26,346 nucleotides of DNA from a virus, in IMG/VR virus record IMGVR_UViG_3300034073_002919, positions 1 to 26,346 of that record; one strand, written 5' to 3'. Both the position numbers and the translations under genes were made by a program. The number at the start of each line of letters is the position of its first letter. The stretch's first letter is position 1. Below the pieces are notes generated by a model, which saw nothing but the letters and a program-made list of their open reading frames with translations, did no database searches and was not told the DNA's origin. Below are positions 17,846 to 23,685 of the stretch, piece after piece.

Positions 17846-18013
17846 ATGAGTAAACTATACGACAGCAATATAAAGAACATTAAAATATCTCAGAATGTAC
17901 ACGAAGTATTGAAAAGATACTGTGAGAGAAAAGGGATAAAGATTTACAAATTTTTAGAACAAATTATTCTAGAAAAATGTAAAGAAAAAAAAGACATCTA
18001 CGGAGAGGATTAA
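17846..18013 (+). CDS. Small ribbon-helix-helix-like DNA-binding protein (55 aa)
   Basis: A 55-codon frame reads MSKLYDSNIKNIKISQNVHE, then VLKRYCERKGIKIYKFLEQI and ILEKCKEKKDIYGED. A short strand (IKNIKIS) is followed by two helices split by KGIKIY. This is the layout of Arc/CopG-type ribbon-helix-helix repressors, which bind operators as dimers through the strand. It is the only plus-strand gene inside the tail block, placed head-to-head with the sheath gene. Its stop overlaps the stop of the converging 347-aa gene by 3 bases (TTAA). A TATTTAT word stands 36 bases upstream. It could regulate the sheath promoter region it faces, but that is inference. The gene is below common length cut-offs and easy to miss. 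Confidence 0.7.
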   Translation: MSKLYDSNIKNIKISQNVHEVLKRYCERKGIKIYKFLEQIILEKCKEKKDIYGED

Positions 18014-19053
18014 ACAATCTTGTTTGTGAAAACTATTTTGGATTCTAAGTTGTTATCGTTTTTCACAACATCAACTCTTAATACGTCATTAGTGTTAATC
18101 AATATTTGATTAACATCACTACCATAAAAATGATTATTAATGTAAACATCGTAAGATTGAACATTGATAGAAGAGTCTAATGTCATATTTACAGTATTGT
18201 CCATTATTTCGCTCAAAGAAGTTACACCTGTTAAATACAATAAAGTTTGTGTAAACTCATCAGGATTTTTTGGATACTGTTCATTTTTTTTACCCCTACT
18301 TGTATAAGGTTCAACTTCCATAACTTGTAATATTCTTGATATCGCAGGCTTAACTTCAAACTCGTCTTCGTCTATCAGGTATCCCAACATTATGAATTCA
18401 TAATTTTGAACGTAATATTTTCTTTTATCCAAATCACTAATACTTTCATCAGATATTGCATTCATCACAATTGGAACATATTGGCCTTTTATAAAAGTAT
18501 ACGATTGTCTCGAAGAGAATTTTTGTAATACAAGTTTATTGAATTGATTCAATTCTCTCATTCTATTACAAACTATTTTAATATTATATGTAACATCAAC
18601 AGGAACAGGTTGTGGTATTTTATAAATGTCCATTCCCTCTTGATTACCATTCCACGTTGGTACTGAAGCATAATAGAACTCTTTCCTATTTGGAATTGTA
18701 TATTGCAATGCAGGGTTACTACCATATTTAACATCAGGACTTCTAATTGTTGTGATAAAAGGTGGAGTAGGGTTGAAGTCTTGGTCAACAAAAGTCCAAG
18801 TTTCTGTGAACTGAGTCCAGTTTTGAGTTGTAATTATAATATCAATAGGAGGAACAAGTTTACCCGAAACAACTAGTTTCAACTCATTTTTTACAAAGTC
18901 TAACATACCTCTGTCCAAGTCAGCATGTAAAACTGATTTTGGAAGATAGGTACCATCTTTATTTATATAATCTTTAAGTTGTTCCCTTCTCTCATACAAT
19001 GTCTTATTGGGAACTAACGGTAATGATTTTTTTATTTGTACAGGAAATGCCAT
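18010..19053 (-). CDS. Putative tail terminator/sheath-stabiliser protein (gp15-like)
   Basis: The protein is 347 aa from the ATG at 19053 (MAFPVQIKK). A start at 19086 would add 11 residues but would lie inside the preceding gene and upstream of the TATTTAT word, so I prefer 19053. The middle (PVPVDVTYNIKIVCNRMREL, then NQFNKLVLQKFSSRQSY) recalls the strand-helix-strand core of T4 gp15-type proteins that cap the tail tube and sheath and join them to the neck. Its position between neck-type genes and the sheath matches gp15 in T4 gene order. The C-terminal 70 residues form a separate beta-rich unit. Virion role is likely, gp15 equivalence tentative. An alternative is another connector or baseplate protein. 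Confidence 0.5.
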   Translation of the reverse strand: MAFPVQIKKSLPLVPNKTLYERREQLKDYINKDGTYLPKSVLHADLDRGMLDFVKNELKLVVSGKLVPPIDIIITTQNWTQFTETWTFVDQDFNPTPPFITTIRSPDVKYGSNPALQYTIPNRKEFYYASVPTWNGNQEGMDIYKIPQPVPVDVTYNIKIVCNRMRELNQFNKLVLQKFSSRQSYTFIKGQYVPIVMNAISDESISDLDKRKYYVQNYEFIMLGYLIDEDEFEVKPAISRILQVMEVEPYTSRGKKNEQYPKNPDEFTQTLLYLTGVTSLSEIMDNTVNMTLDSSINVQSYDVYINNHFYGSDVNQILINTNDVLRVDVVKNDNNLESKIVFTNKIV

Positions 19054-19054
19054 A

Positions 19055-19474
19055 TTATTTTGATAAATAAATTTTATTATAACCATTTACCATATCCACT
19101 TCGTCTCCATGAAATATTGGTTCTTGTGTAGATTTAATTACAAAGCTATCGTTTTTATATGGATTGTACGATACAATCTCTCCTTTCGGTTCTTCAGGAA
19201 TATCAGAACAAGGAAACTCACAATAATCTTCCAAAGTACCAATAACAAATGCATGAACGTTTTTAACTTTCTCTTTTCTCACTTTTTCTAATCCACCCTT
19301 TCTAACTCTAAATTCAACATTAGACAGTTTCAAAAAATCAGCATGTAAAACAACTATTCCACTTTTTTGAACAGAAAAAGTATGTTTATGTAGATTGTAA
19401 TAAACCATAACTTTTTGACCTATAATGTTTTCTTTCAGAACATCTTTTTGTGATTCTGATATTAAAATAATCAT
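19055..19474 (-). CDS. Conserved phage protein of unknown function, YNLHK family
   Basis: This 139-aa protein has a recognisable conserved core: MVYYNLHKHTFSVQKSG, IVVLHADFLKLSNVEFRVRK, then GGLEKVRKEKVKNVHAFVIG. I recall similar YNLHK...KNVHA proteins in otherwise unrelated phages, with no known function. Its ATG overlaps the stop of the 170-aa gene by four bases (ATGA), so the two are co-translated. An AGGGG just before this ATG is one of the few Shine-Dalgarno-like sequences in the window. The last 40 residues are specific to this protein. No catalytic motif, signal peptide or membrane segment is seen. Its presence in the neck/tail-completion cluster might be due only to genome packing. 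Confidence 0.6.
   Translation of the reverse strand: MIILISESQKDVLKENIIGQKVMVYYNLHKHTFSVQKSGIVVLHADFLKLSNVEFRVRKGGLEKVRKEKVKNVHAFVIGTLEDYCEFPCSDIPEEPKGEIVSYNPYKNDSFVIKSTQEPIFHGDEVDMVNGYNKIYLSK
19063..19069 (-). promoter_or_regulatory. TATTTAT promoter-like word before the gp15-like gene
   Basis: Context is AAATT-TATTTAT-CAAAATAATATG, only 9 bases before the preferred ATG and inside the end of the 139-aa gene. If it is a -10 type element, the transcript would have almost no leader. Confidence 0.4.
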
Positions 19475-19983
19475 ATACCCCTAAATTCATTTTGATTAAC
19501 TGGAGTGGCAACAATAGTTCTATAGAACGGTTTGTATCCAGCGTATGTATGTTTATTGTCAGAAACTACCCTTCCGTCATCAGCCACAACATAATATCTA
19601 ACCCTTGATTCTGTTTCATAGTAGCCTAAATAATCACCAAACGCAATGTCTATTTGAAGTTCATCCAAGTATTTTTGATAAACAGAAAACATCATATTAC
19701 CCGGCTCTTCTAACTCAACTTTACTTGTACCAATTTTTTGATTTGTTGGTGCCATAATTTTAACTAACCCTTTAACTTCCACAGGCGGTAAAAATTGTAT
19801 ACCATCCTCAGGAGCCTCACCATATACGTCGTCTGTTTTTGTTTTATATCTATCTATTCTATATAAAATTACAGTGAAGTTCATATCACCTTGTAACCAT
19901 TCTTGACCCATATCAATATCCAAGGAATAATCTTCAGCCCCAAAAAATTTACCCAGTCTTGTGATAGGAACTAATTTCTGCAT
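19471..19983 (-). CDS. Putative neck/head-tail connector protein (gp14-like)
   Basis: This 170-aa beta-rich protein includes YSLDIDMGQEWLQGDMNF, IQFLPPVEVKGLVKI, LQIDIAFGDYLGYY and VRYYVVADDG. The stretch with a gapped GDYLGY strand followed by a Tyr-rich strand is reminiscent of T4 gp14 neck relatives (GD-IYFP type). The match is weak and the protein is shorter than gp14 (256 aa). It starts the minus-strand tail block and is coupled by an ATGA overlap to the 139-aa gene, just before the gp15-like and sheath genes. Location next to a gp13-like gene across the divergent region also supports a neck role. It could instead be an unrelated head-completion protein. Confidence 0.42.
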   Translation of the reverse strand: MQKLVPITRLGKFFGAEDYSLDIDMGQEWLQGDMNFTVILYRIDRYKTKTDDVYGEAPEDGIQFLPPVEVKGLVKIMAPTNQKIGTSKVELEEPGNMMFSVYQKYLDELQIDIAFGDYLGYYETESRVRYYVVADDGRVVSDNKHTYAGYKPFYRTIVATPVNQNEFRGI

Positions 19984-19990
19984 TTAATTT

Positions 19991-19997
19991 TATTTAT
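19991..19997 (+). promoter_or_regulatory. TATTTAT promoter-like word before the SET gene
   Basis: Lies on the plus strand 41 bases before the ATG at 20039. It is one arm of an inverted repeat with the minus-strand copy at 20001-20007. Confidence 0.45.
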
Positions 19998-20000
19998 TTG

Positions 20001-20007
20001 ATAAATA
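20001..20007 (-). promoter_or_regulatory. TATTTAT promoter-like word before the neck-type gene
   Basis: Context on the minus strand is TTGAGG-TATTTAT-CAAATAAATAAAATTAAATG, 17 bases before the ATG at 19983. It would drive the first gene of the tail block. Confidence 0.5.
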
Positions 20008-20038
20008 CCTCAAATTTTCTTATATTAGTAAAAAAAGT

Positions 20039-20440
20039 ATGAGAATATTACCTCCTACAAAAATATACGTATCAAAAAGTAATATTCATGGATATGGAAT
20101 ATTTGCAAAAGAAACCATATTGGAAGGTGAGTTAATTGAGGAATGCCCAATATTTGACTTAAACATACCTTTAGGACATGCCAGCCCACTATTCATCGAC
20201 TACAGATTTAATTGGCCACAAGGAACTTTAAATTGGACAAAACAAGTAATTGCTTGGGGATATGGTAGTTTATATAATCATTCTGATAGTCCAAACGCAT
20301 ATTGGAAATCTAACATAGAAAAAGAGACATTTGAGTTTTATTCAATAAAACAAATAAACCCAGATGAAGAAATATTAGTTTATTACGGTGACGTTTCATA
20401 CTGGCAGGACGGAAGAAACCATGTTGAGGTTAAGAAATGA
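20039..20440 (+). CDS. SET-domain protein-lysine methyltransferase-like
   Basis: This 133-aa protein is a minimal SET domain, a fold that moves a methyl group from S-adenosylmethionine to lysine side chains. Visible landmarks are IHGYGIFAKETILEGELIEE (about residues 17-36, SAM-binding GxG type), IAWGYGSLYNHSDSPNAYW (the NHS knot motif, about residues 71-89) and INPDEEILVYYGDVSYW with the catalytic-type Tyr (about residues 107-123). No pre-SET or zinc-binding post-SET segment is present. It starts a plus-strand group; its TGA overlaps the helicase ATG (ATGA), so both are probably made together. The target is unknown; it might be a phage structural protein or a host protein. Fold assignment is good, activity unproven. 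Confidence 0.85.
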   Translation: MRILPPTKIYVSKSNIHGYGIFAKETILEGELIEECPIFDLNIPLGHASPLFIDYRFNWPQGTLNWTKQVIAWGYGSLYNHSDSPNAYWKSNIEKETFEFYSIKQINPDEEILVYYGDVSYWQDGRNHVEVKK

Positions 20441-22188
20441 TGAACGAAAGTTTAGAATCGAGAGCAATTGAACTTCTAGAATTTTATGAAGGAAGTAATA
20501 ATTTTATTTTAGAACTGAAACGAAGGTCTCAGTTAAATAAAAAGTTTTACCCAACGAGAAGTCAATCTGAATATATTATAAATAATCATAACAAAAATCC
20601 AAAAGTTGCAAAAAAATGGGTTGTGTTAGATGCTTATTTTGCACAGAAATTTGCTAACGATAAACTCTTGACTGTAGTACCTGAAAAGATTTGGATAGAA
20701 AAATTATTGGCAGAAAGTGATAAGGCATATCATGTTTGGGGTAAATTTTTTGAGGACGGTGTTTTGAACGATTTTTGGGTTCCTAAGGCTTCTCTCATAA
20801 AAGATAATACCGTTAAGGATGTTGTTATTGATTATACAAAATATTCTAACAGACCTCCTATGGAACATCAGAAAGCATCAATCCAAAAATTGGTCGAAAA
20901 CAAAAAGTTTATTTTGGCCGATGATATGGGTTTGGGTAAAACAACATCCACCATAATTGCGTCGTTAGAAACAAAATCTAAAAAAATTCTTATTATCTGT
21001 CCTGCAACATTAAAAATAAATTGGAAGAGAGAAATTGAAAATTATACTGATAGGTCAGTATTCATTGCTGAAAGTAAAAACTTTAGTACTGAACATGATT
21101 TTGTAATCATAAATTATGATATACTTAAAAACTTCCACGACATAAAAAACAAAGAGGAGTCTCAAATAATTAAATCAAATTTTGATTTGGTAATTGTTGA
21201 TGAAGCCCACTACATAAAAAACGCACAAGCACAAAGAACAAAGTTAATTAACGACATTGTTAAAAATATTGAAAGGCTTTGGTTATTGACAGGTACCCCA
21301 ATGACTTCAAGACCAATTGATTATTTTAATCTATTAAGTTTGGTTGACTCACCTGTTGCCAAGAATTGGATGGCATATGTTATCAGATATTGTGCAGGAT
21401 ATCAATTTAAGGTTGGAGCAAAAAAAGTTTGGAACGTTATGGGTTCTTCTAATTTGGAAGAACTAAGAGACAGAACATCAGGAACTATTTTAAGGAGATT
21501 GAAAGAGGATGTACTTGACTTACCTGATAAAATAATATCTCCCGTATATTTGAGGTTGAAATCAAAAGAATATGAAAACTTGATGGGTGAATATTATGAA
21601 TGGTACAGAAGTAACCCAGAAGAATCAAAGTCTTTAACCGTTCAGTTTACAAAACTAACAAAAGTAAGACAGGTAATTGCAAATGAAAAAATATCTCAAA
21701 CAATAGAACTTGCAGAAAATATAATTGAGCAGGGAAAAAAAGTTATTATTTTTTGTAATTTTACAGAATCATTAAATCAAATTTTTTCACATTTTGGAAA
21801 AAGTGCAGTGAAGATAGATGGGTCAATGTCCAAAATAGAAAGACAAAATAGTGTAGATAAGTTCCAAGAAGATGAAAAAATAAAAATATTTGTGGGTAAT
21901 ATCAAAGCGGCTGGAGTAGGTATTACATTAACCGCAGCAGAAGCGGTAATAATGAATGACCTATCTTTTCTACCTTCTGACCACTCACAAGCTGAAGATA
22001 GAGCATATCGTATAGGCCAAAAAAATAATGTTTTGGTATATTATCCTTTATTCGAAAACACAATTGAGGGTTTAATTTATGATATCTTAATCGCCAAAAA
22101 ACAAGTAATTGCGACAGTACTTGGTGATAACTTAAATGAAACAGATTTTGTTGAAGAAATAATGAACAGAATCAATAATGGTGGATAA
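20437..22188 (+). CDS. SNF2-family DNA helicase/translocase
   Basis: This 583-aa SF2 enzyme is of the SNF2 type. MEHQKASIQKL (Q-motif-like region, near residue 142) is followed by ADDMGLGKTT (Walker A, 161-170). Then come IICPATLKINW (motif Ia), VIVDEAHYIKN (DEAH box, 255-258) and LLTGTPM (motif III, 285-288). The second lobe has VIIFCNF, a KAAGVGITLTAA motif and QAEDRAYRIGQ (motif VI, 518-528). SNF2 enzymes move along double-stranded DNA. The phage-sized members resemble fork-remodelling SMARCAL1-type proteins and could serve replication restart, as UvsW does in T4 by a different family. The N-terminal 135 residues form an unassigned domain. The start may be either of two adjacent ATGs (20437 or 20440). 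Confidence 0.9.
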   Translation: MMNESLESRAIELLEFYEGSNNFILELKRRSQLNKKFYPTRSQSEYIINNHNKNPKVAKKWVVLDAYFAQKFANDKLLTVVPEKIWIEKLLAESDKAYHVWGKFFEDGVLNDFWVPKASLIKDNTVKDVVIDYTKYSNRPPMEHQKASIQKLVENKKFILADDMGLGKTTSTIIASLETKSKKILIICPATLKINWKREIENYTDRSVFIAESKNFSTEHDFVIINYDILKNFHDIKNKEESQIIKSNFDLVIVDEAHYIKNAQAQRTKLINDIVKNIERLWLLTGTPMTSRPIDYFNLLSLVDSPVAKNWMAYVIRYCAGYQFKVGAKKVWNVMGSSNLEELRDRTSGTILRRLKEDVLDLPDKIISPVYLRLKSKEYENLMGEYYEWYRSNPEESKSLTVQFTKLTKVRQVIANEKISQTIELAENIIEQGKKVIIFCNFTESLNQIFSHFGKSAVKIDGSMSKIERQNSVDKFQEDEKIKIFVGNIKAAGVGITLTAAEAVIMNDLSFLPSDHSQAEDRAYRIGQKNNVLVYYPLFENTIEGLIYDILIAKKQVIATVLGDNLNETDFVEEIMNRINNGG

Positions 22189-22191
22189 CGG

Positions 22192-22215
22192 AAATATTCA
22201 AAAATATGAATATTT
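22192..22215. repeat. Short A/T-rich inverted repeat before the neck gene
   Basis: AAATATTCA and TGAATATTT are separated by 6 bases. The right arm overlaps the TATTTAT word. It could be an operator-like site or a weak hairpin. Confidence 0.35.
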
Positions 22216-22217
22216 AT
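22211..22217 (+). promoter_or_regulatory. TATTTAT promoter-like word before the gp13-like gene
   Basis: Context is ATGAA-TATTTAT-TGTTATG, only 4 bases before the ATG, in the 33-base gap after the helicase. A transcript starting just downstream would be leaderless, so the spacing is unusual. Confidence 0.4.
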
Positions 22218-22221
22218 TGTT

Positions 22222-23343
22222 ATGTCTGTAATATCTGAACCAGAAAGAAGTCAAATTTATACAAGATTAAAACACTTGTTAGGAGCTCCACTTAGAAGCG
22301 TGGAACTCGAAGATGAAATGTTAGATTCGCTAATGGAACTTTCTATTGGTGATTATGAACAATATATTTTGGATTGGTTGATAGAATCCCAATGGGTCAA
22401 CCTTGTCAACTTGGACATGTCCAATCAATCAGTTGCAAACGCACTTATAACAAGGACTATGAACTTTGAACAACAGTTTCAATATTCATATTCTAAAATT
22501 GTTGGACTACAAACAACAGGTCCTTGGGTCTTAAAGAAAGATTATTTTACATTAAGCGCAAACACACAAACTTACGAAATACCTGCAGGTCGTGAAATAA
22601 ATGAACTACTATGGTATAGTAATCAACCGTGGGGTATGTTTGGATTAGGGGGTATGGGTTTGGGTTTTGGATATGATGGTGCTGGTTTGGGAGCAAATCA
22701 ATCAGGATATGCCCAATTTGGATATCAGGGTTCTTACTTTATGATGTCAGGATTTGACTACCTAATTAGAGCACAAGAAGCAAATATCTTAAGTAGAATT
22801 TTAGGTGGTAGTTTAACATACAGAATCACTGCATTACCTGACGGAAAAAAAATGATTCACCTAATGAACACACCAAATGGTAGATTTAATTGGACGAGTT
22901 ATAGTTCATATGCAGGAAAAAATGTGTGGTATTGGTATTATGATACAACAGGACATGACAGAAACGCTTGTCTGAAAGCGAATCCAGATATAATCAAATT
23001 ACCATCAGATGTACCAACAGGAGGATTAGAATGGGCCGACCTTAATGATTCCGCAAAACAATGGGTTCGTAGATGGTTTACCGCATACGCAAAAGAAACA
23101 TTATCTAGAGTTAGAGGTAAGTATAGTGGAAACTTGAAAACCCCTGATAGTGAATTATCAATGGATTACACAAGTTTATCTACAGAGGCAAAAGATGAAA
23201 AATCTAAATTAGAAGAAGAATTAAAATTGAGACTCGAAAGATTAAGACCTGAGAAACAAATGGAGAAAGAAGCATTGATTGCGGAAAATTTAAATAAACA
23301 ATTGAAGTTCCATGCTTTCCCAAGACAAATTTATGTAATATAA
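22222..23343 (+). CDS. Putative neck protein, gp13-like
   Basis: This 373-aa protein starts with a helical segment (SEPERSQIYTRLKHLLGAPL) and ends with a pattern I associate with T4-like gp13 neck proteins. That pattern is KQWVRRWFTAYAKETLSRVR-GKYSG followed by MDYTSLSTEAKDEKSKLEEE and a long charged helix. gp13 closes the filled head and joins it to the tail. T4 gp13 is 309 aa. The excess here includes a Gly-rich stretch at about residues 136-170 (GMFGLGGMGLGFGYDGAGLG within it), probably a flexible loop. The small gene that follows starts six bases after its stop. A head-tail junction role is likely; the exact match is tentative because the evidence is motif recall. Confidence 0.58.
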   Translation: MSVISEPERSQIYTRLKHLLGAPLRSVELEDEMLDSLMELSIGDYEQYILDWLIESQWVNLVNLDMSNQSVANALITRTMNFEQQFQYSYSKIVGLQTTGPWVLKKDYFTLSANTQTYEIPAGREINELLWYSNQPWGMFGLGGMGLGFGYDGAGLGANQSGYAQFGYQGSYFMMSGFDYLIRAQEANILSRILGGSLTYRITALPDGKKMIHLMNTPNGRFNWTSYSSYAGKNVWYWYYDTTGHDRNACLKANPDIIKLPSDVPTGGLEWADLNDSAKQWVRRWFTAYAKETLSRVRGKYSGNLKTPDSELSMDYTSLSTEAKDEKSKLEEELKLRLERLRPEKQMEKEALIAENLNKQLKFHAFPRQIYVI

Positions 23344-23349
23344 TTGGTT

Positions 23350-23685
23350 ATGGCAATTATTAAAAGTATACCCTCTCAAAGATTAATTCACGGAAGAATA
23401 TTGAATACTTCCGAAGTATCATTAGTATCTGAAGTTGAATATAGAACACAAGGTGAACAATGTGTTATCATAAAAGGAATCCCTTTTTGTAAAGTAATAT
23501 TAGATTCCACAACTACTGACCATGTCGTTATCAAATCATTAACTAGCGTACTATTAGTACCTGATACAGGTAGAATAGATGAAGATTATGATGAGATTGA
23601 TTTGGAAAGAGGTGCATGTGTTGAGTTTAGGTTTGTTGGGGCAAATTGGTACATTCTGTCATCAGACGGATTGAAACAGTCCTAA
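23350..23685 (+). CDS. Small beta-rich probable virion protein
   Basis: This 111-aa protein starts at ATG 23350 (MAIIKSIPSQRLIHGRIL). An upstream in-frame TTG at 23344 is less likely. It alternates strands throughout, including SLVSEVEYRTQGEQCVII, KGIPFCKVILDSTTTDHVVI and a last section, GACVEFRFVGANWYILSSDG. That W-Y-I-SSDG ending is typical of short beta-sandwich tips on phage fibres or decoration proteins. It lies 6 bases after the gp13-like gene, so the two probably share a transcript. Its last 24 bases overlap the end of the converging DNA polymerase gene. I do not recognise a named family; the virion role is inferred from neighbours and beta content. Confidence 0.6.
   Translation: MAIIKSIPSQRLIHGRILNTSEVSLVSEVEYRTQGEQCVIIKGIPFCKVILDSTTTDHVVIKSLTSVLLVPDTGRIDEDYDEIDLERGACVEFRFVGANWYILSSDGLKQS

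Noticed and set aside
19054-19086. Start of the gp15-like gene at 19086
   Set aside because: It adds an 11-residue leader lying within the upstream gene and ahead of the promoter-like word; the ATG at 19053 fits better.
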